Shown in pieces: positions 45,313-55,965 of a stretch of DNA of 64,000 bases. Position 1 is the stretch's first letter; each line of letters opens with the position of its first letter. A program made the position numbers and the translations under genes. Source of the stretch: Eustoma russellianum. Taxonomy: Eukaryota; Streptophyta; Magnoliopsida; Gentianales; Gentianaceae. The DNA lies in the NCBI GenBank assembly GCA_036186865.1, contig AP025040.1, positions 14,898,817-14,962,816 of the forward strand, read 5' to 3'. The notes beneath the pieces are model-generated. The model was not told the DNA's origin, searched no databases, and worked only from the letters and a program-made list of their open reading frames with translations.

Positions 45313-45611
45313 CACATGCGGTGCCTCTTCCGCAACTGATTGGATGTGTTCATCGAGATATAACATTGGTGAGCCGTCAATCCCTTGTTTAGTTTAATCC
45401 TTTTGTTATATTGTACGACTTTCCTCACCCTTTTGTCTATCTTGTACAGCTCGGCCAAGCAGGTGGACTTCAAGAGTAAAGTGGAAGAGCTGGATGATTT
45501 GGTCGAAGTTGAGACAAAGAAACAAATCACACATGCCAAGGCATCCAAAGAAAATGGCAAGAGAATAGTTGAGATTGAGAAGCTGAAGAATGATAAGGTG
45601 GAAGCTGAGGC
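45313..45611 (+). pseudogene. Interrupted gag-like gene, fragment 5 (coiled coil)
   Basis: Starts TCGASSATDWMCSSRYNI after the copia, then a probable intron (donor near 45369, acceptor at about 45450) and a heptad-patterned segment AKQVDFKSKVEELDDLVEVE ... EIEKLKNDKVEAEA, cut by the gypsy element at 45612. Coiled coils like this end the gag-like proteins of several plant gypsy-type elements. Confidence 0.45.
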
Positions 45612-47831
45612 TGTAGCGCCCCGCTCCCGAGACATAGCATCGGGAACAGTGCATCCACCGTAGCCTACTACGAGGACTACAAAGCGTCGTTAAAACTTCT
45701 TTACATGTCAAGTTTGACGTAGAAATTTTTCGCGGAAACAATAATTAAAGAAATAGACATCTTGATTAAATTAAATCCATCAGAATAAAATCAAGTACAA
45801 GGGTTGACGAAACCCGCCAAGTCAAGTATGAAATACTAATATCAAACAGTAAACCTAGGTTGACGTCTATCTGACTATCCTAAGGACAAGCTCTCGGTCA
45901 ATAAGATCCCTTCTCGAGGCCAGCTCACTCTTCTCAGCTCGCGTACTCTGTCCCATCCTCGATAAATATATATAATCTTAATCCTGCTCAACTGTGGAGG
46001 GGTGGTGGGGGGTGAGTGATTGGAGTCACTCGTAGATTACCCATCTCTCCCGAAAAGGGACTGTCACATACTGAGTCGGGAAAGCAATTAAGCACGTAAA
46101 GCAGGTAGCGGATAAATAAAGCAATAAAACATAAACATATAAATAATAAAGCAAATAAAGCATAAATAAGAAATATCACATACCTGACCCGATCCGTATC
46201 CCAAAACGTAGCACTGAAACAATTTAACAACAAGATAAATAATCACAACAATAACAAATGCAATGCTCGTGCCATGAATGCGTTCACACTTGCACACTTT
46301 CGCTTCACCTATGTTGCATGCTCCGTTCTATGTTGCGTATTACGTATATTGTGTAGTTACCCTATGTTGCGTGGGGTTCATTACTGTATTTTATCTTCTA
46401 CCGTTATTTTATCTTTCGACACTTTATTTTAGGTTTCTACACTTTATTTTATTTTTCCTAAGCTTTCAATCACTTACATCTTTTATTTAAATATTTTTAT
46501 CTTCCCCTACGATATTTTATTTCTTTTATCTTAATTTATTTAATGAGTTTCTAAATTTTTCTTATTTTAAAACATTATTAATATTCGATTAATTATTTAA
46601 ATATATATATACATATTATTATTTTTTCCCCTTCCACTCGGCCCTCAGCCCCCCGTTTCATCAAAAAAAATTTCGAATTTATTTATTATTTTGTTATACT
46701 TAATTCTATTTTATTCTATTTGTTTTTTTCCTGAATTCTGAGTTTTTCTTTTTTCTTTTATATAATTATGTTATTTTATTTGGGCTATCACCCTAATGAC
46801 TATTCTAAATTAACACAGGCCTGTTTCATTTTTCCTGCGGCCCATTTGTTTTTATCTGATGGCCCTTTCTTCTGCCTGAGCCTTTTCTAGTTGGCCCACC
46901 ATCTGTTTTTGCCCTTTTTTTTAAAATCTGCATCAATTTGGGCCGGAACTTTTGGCCTGCTAAGGCAGGAGCGGCCTGCTACCGAGACAGGCCTGGCCTG
47001 CATTTAATTTTTTTCTTTTCTTTAATTTCTTAATTTCTACATTTCTTCAAAAATCCATAACTTCTTCGTTTTAACTCCGATTAACCCTAAACCAGCGGCA
47101 TTGGACTCATTATAACGCGACAAACACAACGGCGCTGGACACGTCGGACACGCACCGTCAGGGCCGCACGTGGGCCCCAAGCGCCACCCCTGAAATGCGC
47201 GTTTTCCGACGTTCTGAACCTGTCCTGGCCTATTTCCGTACTATGTGGTCTATATCTAAGGCCATTCATGCACTTTCCATATCGAAACATAAAGAATTCA
47301 TAATACACATGTAAAAGATAAACATACAGTGATAATCAAATAATTCCCAAAACAGAATGCGAGGGAATCCAAAGCAATCCGACAGAGGAGAGGGTAACCT
47401 ACCTCTTGAATGCAAACTTACTAACAACACGAGGTTGGATTTGATGTGGGTGGCCAACTTTCCTTCCTATTCCTCTTTTCTTCCTTCTCTCTCTCTCTTC
47501 TCTCTTTTTCTTTTTCTCCTTGTCGCTGCCTCTCTATGCCCTCAGCAAAGTTGTTTGAAGTGTGCGTATGAAAAATGTGTTTATGGTAGAACCAAACGGC
47601 TGCCCCTTTATGGGCTTAATTTAATAATAATTTTTTTAAACCATGATTGCAAATCGGTTATGGGGAGGAAAATAAGGGAAGAGATAGTGGGGGGTTAATG
47701 GGGGTAGTTATTGGCCCCATTAACTCATTATCCTCTCTTTTTTATTCCAGATTTAAATTTTTTTAACCTAATTTAATTAATTAATTCATTAATTCATTAA
47801 TTAATTTTTTTAACAATCTACGGTTACAACA
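45612..47831 (-). repeat. 3' LTR of the gypsy element (2220 bp)
   Basis: Minus strand TGTTGTAACCG to GAGCGGGGCGCTACA. Compared with the 5' LTR copy it lacks about 200 bp that lie between two AAATGCAATG repeats in the latter (54689-54903): a deletion between short direct repeats. Confidence 0.88.
46258..46281 (-). promoter_or_regulatory. 24-nt block shared by four gypsy LTRs (copy 3)
   Basis: Identical, on the minus strand, to 25514-25537. Confidence 0.6.
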
Positions 47832-50800
47832 TCCTACCCCCTTTACAAAAAGTTTCGTCCTCGAAACTTGCGTATTACATAGTCAACACTTAATTTAGCT
47901 CTACTTGATCCATTCACCTAGATAATGATCAAGCTAAAACATTCCTTGCGTTTTCCAACATGCTAACCACTTCACTTCTTTATCACAGGCTAAAGCCTCA
48001 AAATCACTCCTTGTACCCAACAAGGTAATTTCGATCTATTGTCCTTTTGCTTATTAAGATCATTTCATAATCCATCTATGATTATCGAATCAACCTTAAG
48101 GGTATTGCCATTATACTAAGGGTTCTACAACACAGTCATCGGTCCATAACTTACTTATCTCTATGGTCATTAGCAACCCTTGTAAATCAGTTCTTAGGTA
48201 TACTACAGTCTTTGACCTAGCGCCTTATTCTCAAGGCTCTTCTCTTGAATCGTATGTATTTTCAGAATACATTTTACTCTATTATGATTCAATTAGTTAC
48301 ACTAGCATCCCCCAAGATGATCTAGTCCTTATAGGGCTTAATCCTTAACTCACTTCTATATAATTAGTATGCATATACTTCCACTTATACCGCTTTATGT
48401 GCATCATTCAACTTATCGCAGTCTACAGTTTTGGATTCTTAAACTCATTATATGTGATTCATCCCCTTAGATAAATTAACCAACTAATATCCTTAATGTA
48501 CGCTAACATGGTACTTGTTACACAAGTCAAGTCCTCAAAATCAATTCTTATATACTTACGAACTAACTCTATGATCGTACCCTTACCTCTTTGAAGATAT
48601 CATCAGCCTAACATACGAACTATGTGTATGGACAATACTTTTCTTAAAAGCGTGACCTACGTGGCTATAATACGAAATATAACTTTAGTTATTTTAAAAT
48701 AATACCATAATAATTATTATTATTATTATTATTATTTTCTTTTTGTAAACAAAATTCGAGATAATATACTCATTTTTGCAAAGCGGTGTTTCAAATGACA
48801 CTTTATAAAAACGGCGATATAACTTGGTCCCAAATTGTTTTAATGAAATGGTATTTAAACAATTGAAAACGTAATCATGTAAGGTTTTATAAAACGATTT
48901 TAATGCGATACCTTTCGTTTGCTAAAAGAAAAATATATTTTGAAACTTACTCTTTAACTTGGCAAAATTTAAGTAAGATCATCGCAAGCGGATAAATAAC
49001 TTTGAAAACACTTTAAAAGATAAAATGCTTGCGATATTGATAGTCGTCAGGTAAAATTAATTTTGACTAAAATAGATGTAATGAAACGAAAATTTGAAAT
49101 CTTGTGTAAGAAACATGTATAAACATATCGTTTTTTTAAGAACATTGGTAGTTTAAAGTTTTCCCCTTTTCAAGGTTGTCAAAAGAATTGAAATTTTTGT
49201 TGTATGGTATACAGATACAGAAAAGAATTTAGTTTTGTAGAGTTTAGTAGACTACCGAGAAAATGAGATTTTAGTAGACCTATTTTTTTTTTAAATACTT
49301 GCTAAAATTTTAGTTATACATTGGTGTACGTGCTTATATAAAATATTTATCTGTTTGAAAAATATATCAGTCTAATATTTCGTATAATTCTATAGGTCAT
49401 CCTCTTTTCGGATACGTTCTCCTATGTACAGTTTTCTTATAAGTCTAACGTTCGCCTACTCATGATAAAATCTTTAACTTCAATTGGTACAATCCTAGCA
49501 TGGCACACTAATTATTGATTGACTTAAGGTGTTCTAGTTCACCATGCTTCCGCGCGCCACACTAATCCACTATACCTCGTTACTTGGTTATTTGATCCAT
49601 TAATTTTATTCTACTTCATATGAAAAGCAGCCACTACTTGTTCATGCCCGCTCTATTTTAATTCAAGCCTAATAAATTCAAGTCAAGTAACTCGACGTTT
49701 CTATAAATCAACACTTAAGTAAAAGTTAGTGAAGATTCATTATTCCCATGTACTTTTATAGCCGATTCACGCTTTTTGCTACCTATCAGTATCTCTAATG
49801 AGACTAATATTGTCATCCTACTTAATAACTCTAAATTTCAACATCTTAACCCTAGACTATAAATTCATTCGTATGATTCTCTTACTAAACGCTACTGATT
49901 ATAATGCTTATGAATCGTTACTTAGTTTCTACCATTTCTCTAGAAATCATCTCTTAGTACCTATCATACTATAATAATTCATTTCTTAGTAGTTATTGTC
50001 TTAACTTAGACTTAAGTCTGCTCTGATGCTACCGTCCAAGTAAGGATATGTGCTCATTTTACTTTACCTTAACGGTACCGAGTCCCATGTGGTTGTTGCG
50101 GTGAAGCAGCCCGAGTTACTGCCTGACCTATTACTATGACACTAGCGTTTGCAGAAGGGTGTTCTGGTTAACATTTTAATTTGTTTAAATTAATTATATA
50201 CTATTCAACTAGGGTTACTAAGGTCACTGCTTAAAGGGTTATGACAAACTTAGATAAGGTAGAATTGTATAGGATACCCTAAGTATACGTGTTTCGTAAC
50301 CGATCGTCTCCTTAAATCTAAGGTCATAACTTACCTTTAGGATTGTTCTTAGTATCGTCATTTCTTAGGTCTAACGTCTTATTTCTAAAATCATTCTTAG
50401 TGTATAATTACGCTTATGACTACCTTAAGTACTTATGTCCAAGGTCAACTCTTAATCGAAATCGTTACTTACGTTTAAGCTTGTGACTTATGTTCAGGAT
50501 CATCACTTATAAATGTGATCACTACCTATGTACATGTTCATCGCTTATGTTCAAATCATCACTTATATCTAAAATTGTGACTTAGTGCAAAGCCGTAACT
50601 TAATTTCTAATATTATAGCTTAAATCTACATTTCTGCCGTGGATCTAGAATCATCCTTTGAAGATCGTACTCTCAAAGTGTAATACATCTTGAACTCAAG
50701 CCGAAATTTGATACAAGTGATCGGCGGTGTCAGTTGTGTTGTGCCACCACTCCTCCGCATCTCCTTGTCGAAGAATCCTAGGTCCGAGTGTGGTGGTGGT

Positions 50801-51303
50801 AGAGGTGGTGTCTGCTAGTTCAGCAGCTGGCGCCACTGTGCTAAGGTGTTGGTCTTGTTGATTATGACATCTTCAAGTGCTTGGGGATGATCCTCTGATT
50901 TTAGTAGTTCTCACCACCATTTCCTCTATTACCGGCTTGTTCACGTACTGTCGGTATTTTTCTGGATGTGGAGCGTTCAAAAATATATTTATTTAAATAC
51001 AAGCTAAGTCAGAGGGTATCTTGGGAATTTCTAACTTAGGGGTTGCACATAAAGGTTCAGGGGTAATTTGGGAAATTTCAGTTGTTTATATAATTCATGC
51101 TAAAATTTAGAGGCATAATAGTAATTACATAAGGAAACGATCGCTCACCCTCGTACCCCTTAACCCGATCATAGCTTAAGTCTAAGATCATCACTTAACC
51201 CTATTTTGTTGCTCAAGGGTAAAATCGTCATTTTAGGAAAAGATCGTAGCTTATGTCTAGGTGATCTAGTTAATCCTGCGTTCCTGAGGCAGATCTGGAG
51301 CCT
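47832..51303 (-). other. Interior of the gypsy element, non-coding
   Basis: No ORF of note on either strand. At 50690-50960 (minus) short frames such as EEMVVRTTKIRGSS and DAEEWWHN look like the remains of a gag N-terminus. 50220-50640 and 51170-51260 repeat phrases like ACTTATGTCTAAGGTCATC every 25-30 bases in degenerate form. An ATT microsatellite is at 48712-48737. Loss or replacement of gag-pol is the simplest reading. Confidence 0.6.
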
Positions 51304-51305
51304 TG

Positions 51306-51317
51306 GCTCTGATACCA
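51306..51317 (-). other. Primer-binding site of the gypsy element
   Basis: Minus strand TGGTATCAGAGC, two bases (GG) after the LTR end, complementary to initiator tRNA-Met. This fixes the element's orientation. Confidence 0.92.
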
Positions 51318-52359
51318 CCTGTAGCGCCCCGCTCCCGAGCCCTAGCATCGGGAACAATGCACCCGCCGTAGCCTACTACGAGGACTACAAAGCGTCGTTC
51401 AAACTTCTTTACACGTCAGAACTGACATAGAAATTTTTCACGGAAACAATAATTAAAGAAATAAACATCTTGATTAAATTAAATCCATCAGAATAAAATC
51501 AAGTACAAGGGTTGACGAAACCCGCTAAGTCAAGTATGAAATACTAATATCAAACAATAAACCTAGGTTGAAGTCTATCTGACTATCCCAAGGACAAGCT
51601 CTCGGTCAACAAGATCCCTTCTCGAGGCCAGCTCACTTTTCCCAGCTCGCGTAATATGTCCCATCCTCGATAAATATATATTGTAGCGCCCCAGCCCGGA
51701 CAACGGACCCGAACCGGTGCACCCGTCGTAGCCCACTGAGAGGACTACAAGACGTCTCATCTCTTGAGTACACATCATCAATGACGTAAGAGAGTAAGCC
51801 CAGAACATATGTAAAACAAATCTAAACCATCAAATCAGTACTTCAAAATGAATTGTGTTTACAAGAGACTATTTGTGGTTACAACCAACTAAATCCTCAA
51901 CGAATGAAAGAAACTGAAATAACTAGAAACATTCTTGACTATCCCCCAATAAGAACTCTAAGCATCCCATTCGGCCCACTTGCCATCGTCCTCTATGAAA
52001 ATCATATCGTATTCGGGCGCATCTGCAAAACAACAGGGTAGAACCCTTAGCGAAAAACGCTAGCAAGTAACCCGCTTATAAGACATGCGGGATCAACACA
52101 TGGCAAGACATGAGTAATATTTATATCAATGGGTGAAGGGGCACATGTCTTGTACAATTTCAAGAACGTAGGTTACTAACACAACAGAGCAAGAATAGTA
52201 ATTCATAAGCAATTAACAGTTCAATAACAATCCACTTACAATTCAACCATACCGGAATGACTCACGTGATGCATGACGGTTCAAAACATGCACTACACTA
52301 CACAATCACAAATGGTTATGCTTCACTTTTCAAAAATAGTGCAATGCATGTCATAATGT

Positions 52360-52666
52360 TAGGGCTGTAAACGAGCCAAACAAGCCGAGCATTACGTTGT
52401 TCAAGCTCGGTTCATTAAACTTAGCGAGCGAGCCGAGCTTGTTCGTTTATTTAAACGAACATATTTAATTGTTCAAGCTTGGTTCGTTTAACTCACGAAC
52501 AACATTAACGAGCCGAACACTTAAACGAACGGTGCCACTTACTGAGTTCGAACAGAAAAAAGGTGTTCAAACTCTGTTCGTTAACATTTTATCCGAGTCG
52601 AGCTCGAGCTCGAACTCGAGCCAAACGAGCTGAACAACCGAACAGTTTGGTTCATTTACAGCCCTA
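52360..52666. mobile_element. hAT MITE (307 bp)
   Basis: Ends TAGGGCTGTAAACG and the inverse of TAGGGCTGTAAATG; perfect 8-bp TSD CATAATGT (52352-52359, 52667-52674). Inside are GAGCCGAGC/GCTCGG motifs in both orientations and no ORF. A family common in eudicots. Confidence 0.93.
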
Positions 52667-52685
52667 CATAATGTCCGGTCACATA

Positions 52686-52890
52686 ACTTTATACCCTGTG
52701 ATGGGCCACAGCTTGTCTTTATACCCTGTGACGCACCACAACTTAACTTTATACCCTGTAATGTTCCACAGCTTGTCTTTATACCCTGTGTCACATTACA
52801 GCTCACTTTATACCCTGTGATGGTTACAGCTTGTCTTTATACCTTGTAACGCATCACAACTCATTTCGCAAACTTTATACCCTATGCTGA
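52686..52890. repeat. Seven tandem ~30-bp repeats (CTTTATACCCTGTGATG)
   Basis: Unit CTTTATACCCTGTGATGNNC followed by CACAGCTTGT; even- and odd-numbered units differ in a consistent way (CCACAGCTTGT versus CACAACTTAA), hinting at a ~60-bp higher-order unit. Located in the nested solo LTR. Confidence 0.9.
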
Positions 52891-53309
52891 GGCACATCTC
52901 TTATCAAATCATAATGCAAATGCAAGTGTCATGATGCAAAAATGCACAACTTCTCATCATTCAATCACATTCTCACTTACAAACGTGTCAACACATGCTC
53001 AGGCCTACCTCACATAAACGTTCATACTAAGGATACGAGAAATGAAGTAAACCCTCTTCACACGTTCCATTTGAATCCTAACAAGCCTCAAGCGTTCATT
53101 CTTAACCCCTTAGATCATTCACGTTGAAGTCCGGTTCAAATATCCTACGAAGTACTCACCGACATTTCATCGTCCTAGGTCGTGTTTCCAATACTTATAC
53201 TAACTTCGATCAGGTCCTAATAAGTCTCTAAGTTCACCCAAAGGATCCCCTAGCTTCCACTTTCTTCCTTTATTTTCCCACAAAACAAATGGACGTCAGC
53301 CCCTGACGT

Positions 53310-53550
53310 CGATTGATCCACATCCATCTGAGGCACATCGATCTCTCACTCAGTCTACATCGATCGATCGATGTGACGTCGTTCCCTCACATCGATCGAT
53401 CGATGTCCATCAGGATACATCGATCTCTCACTCAACTATACATCGATCGATCCACGTACAACTGTAGCACATCAGTCTCTCCCTCTGCTATACATCAATC
53501 AATCGATGTACATCAGCCTCTGACATCGATCGATCGATGTCAGCGTTTTC
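53310..53550. repeat. Palindromic GATCGATC sites in a gypsy LTR
   Basis: Three or more ACATCGATCGATCGATGT palindromes plus several partial ones (ACATCGATCTCTCACTCA), spaced 20-45 bases. Same word as in the copia LTRs, but the sequence between the sites is unrelated. Confidence 0.88.
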
Positions 53551-54894
53551 CAGCATTGTCATTCTGCGATTTCTGCAGAAACTGCAGATCTAACCCCATT
53601 CGGTTTCCAACTTCCTTCCAATCATTCCAAACCTAATCCTCACTATCAATATAAACTTAATTCACCAACACAAAACCTTTCACGTATGAATCACAGATTA
53701 AAGCCTAAAACTCAAATCATCCATCAAACAAACCCAAAATCTCATCTTTTCACTCTCCCTCCCTTCAACCGTAAATAGCAACAAAAAGGGGTTTCATGGG
53801 ATTGGGATTTGCAACATTTCACGGAATCAACAACAAGAACAAACGATTTTCAATATACCGTGGCCAAATCTCAAGATCAAAACACATAATTCACATATAG
53901 ATCTACGGAAAGAAACTACTGCATGGTGATCCATTTTGATATCAAAAATAGGCTTTTTTCTTTCGCAAATCGTAGGAACTCATAAGTAGATTACTTGCCT
54001 GTGATTACTCGAAGAAGAATCGAAGAACAAACGAGGATTGGATTGAAGATCTTGAGGAATCTTCACCTAGGGTTGCAAGAAGGAGGAAAATCGCCTAAGG
54101 AGAGGAGGAGAGGAATGCGTCGATACTTTTCTGAAAAGTGAAGGAAAACTGACGTTCTGTCAGTTCTGATATGGGTAAGGGTGAAATTGGAGTTTCTAAA
54201 TTATATCTTATTATCTCATTTATCTTAAATTTTTAAATTCTAATATTTAATTCTAAATTAAATACTAATTAATTCCAATATTTAATCTCTCTATAATACC
54301 ACTTAATCCAATATTTAATCCTTAATTCATTACCATTAATTGTCATTAATCTATTTAATTTCCTTTTACCCTTTAATTATTCTTCGGAGGGTGCGGGGCA
54401 TAACATATATACTCTCCTGCTCACCTGTGGAGGGGTGGTGGGGGGGTGAGTGATGGGAGTCACTCGTAGGTTACTCGTCTCTCCCGAAAAGAGACTGTCA
54501 CATACTGAGTCGGGCAAACAGTTAAGCACGTAAAGCAGGTAGCATATAAATAAAGCAATAAAACATAAACATATAAATAAAAAGCAAATAAAGCATAAAT
54601 AAGGAATATCACATACCCGACCCGATCCGTATCCTAAAATGTAGCACTGAAACAACTTAACAACAAGATAAATAATCACAACAATAACAAATGCAATGCG
54701 CAAGTTCATGATGCATGCACTTCTATCTCCGTGTCACACGCAGTTATTTAATATCACATGTTATGCTTTTTCTTTTCCATGTTATACTATGCATGTCCCG
54801 GGTCCTATTAGGTGAAGATAACCAGTATTGCCAACACCCATCACACGCCTTGTCAGGCCACACGTCCCGTAGGACCACACGGCTTATAGGCCAA

Positions 54895-54918
54895 ATGCAA
54901 TGCTCGTGCCATGAATGC
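54895..54918 (-). promoter_or_regulatory. 24-nt block shared by four gypsy LTRs (copy 4)
   Basis: Identical, on the minus strand, to 25514-25537. Confidence 0.6.
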
Positions 54919-55075
54919 GTCACACTTGCACACTTCTGTTTCACCTATGTTGCATGCTCCGTTCTATGTTGCGTATTACCTATATTGCGTAGTTACCCTA
55001 TGTTGCGTGGGGTTCATTACTGTATTTTATCTTCTACCGTTATTTTATCTTTCTACACTTTATTTTAGGTTTCTA

Positions 55076-55175
55076 NNNNNNNNNNNNNNNNNNNNNNNNN
55101 NNNNNNNNNNNNNNNNNNNNNNNNNNNNNNNNNNNNNNNNNNNNNNNNNNNNNNNNNNNNNNNNNNNNNNNNNNN
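55076..55175. other. Assembly gap (100 N)
   Basis: Exactly 100 N, a customary placeholder for a gap of unknown size. On its left is an unfinished LTR, on its right the inside of a LINE. Confidence 1.
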
Positions 55176-55965
55176 GAAAATTAGGATTGGAGTTCCATCG
55201 CACAGACGTCATTCAAATTCATGAGTTTACTGCAATAGGAGTAAAATTCTTTCGGTTTCACATTTGGATTGGCACATATTTCTCTACGACGTTTTAACCG
55301 ACTGGCATCTACGTCAGTTGGCTCTGATATATTCACTGGCGCGATTCAACATGAACACCTACCGCATATGTGTTTTAACTGCGGCTTACTGGACCATACT
55401 ATATCAGCTTGTCCTTCCTCATCTGCAGAAACACCTATTGATACGAAAGGACCGCTACCTTACGGCACATGGATGAAGATGGAGAAAAAGTCGGATCTCA
55501 TTGAAGATGTCACCCTGCACGTGCATGATCATGGGAAGATTCCACTGCTGGAAGATAATGTCTTTTGTAATGAGAATCAAGGAATGTTGCTGGAATGAAG
55601 GGAAACATCATGCCTGGAGTTGGTTTTGAAACGGACCAGAACATCTCTCTTTCAATGAAGATGGGGGCATCATTTGTACAGAATTGGTTGACACTTTTGA
55701 AGATGAAGATCCAAACAAATCTCGTGATATTGAGACTATGCAAAAGGGGGACCAACAAGTCAAGCGAGGTAGAGCTTGGCATAGACAAGGGAAGAAAGCT
55801 GAGGGAGTGAAATTAAATGTATTGCATGATATCACAAATATAGTAAATGAACATGTCAAGAGACACTTGGATGCTACTATGGACCATCCTGGCATGTTAT
55901 TTGATGTGACGGATAATGGTGATATGCTGGCAGTGGCTGTTAAGCAGCCCCACCAGGAACAATGA
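55176..55965 (+). pseudogene. LINE ORF1 C-terminal part, broken
   Basis: CCHC knuckle CFNCGLLDHTISAC (C-x2-C-x4-H-x4-C complete) at about 55376, followed by the YGTWMKME motif conserved after the knuckle in plant L1 ORF1. Frames shift near 55600-55690. The last frame stops with TGA at 55963-55965. Confidence 0.82.

Larger units (their letters stand above)
51682..54405 (-). mobile_element. Nested solo gypsy LTR (TSD TATAT), 2.7 kb
   Basis: Minus strand TGTTATGCCCCGCACCC to GGGCTGGGGCGCTACA; TSD TATAT at 51677-51681 and 54406-54410. The end resembles the host LTR's end but the rest differs, so it is a related family that inserted into its cousin. It contains a hAT MITE (52360-52666), a 30-bp tandem array (52686-52890) and palindromic GATCGATC sites (53310-53550). 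Confidence 0.9.
45612..55075 (-). mobile_element. Gypsy element without gag-pol (LARD-like), right end in gap
   Basis: 3' LTR 45612-47831, internal region 47832-51319, 5' LTR from 51320 into the gap, all on the minus strand. The primer-binding site TGGTATCAGAGC is at 51306-51317 and the polypurine tract AAAGGGGGTAGGA at 47832-47844. 'gtttcgaggacgaaac' (minus, about 47850-47866) is the landmark just before the polypurine tract of Tekay-like chromoviruses. There is no protease, RT or integrase in 3.5 kb of interior. The left flank is GAGGC; its partner should be past the gap. The 5' LTR was itself hit by the solo LTR at 51682-54405. Confidence 0.85.
51320..55075 (-). repeat. 5' LTR of the gypsy element, split and cut by the gap
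   Basis: Parts 51320-51681 and 54406-55075, separated by a nested solo LTR. The sequence follows the 3' LTR copy closely and breaks off at 'aggtttcta', which matches about 46437 in the 3' LTR. About 1.4 kb of LTR is therefore missing in the N run. Confidence 0.88.

Noticed and set aside
52686..52890. Possible CRISPR-like array
   Set aside because: Units are directly adjacent with no unique spacers, inside a plant LTR. It is a minisatellite.
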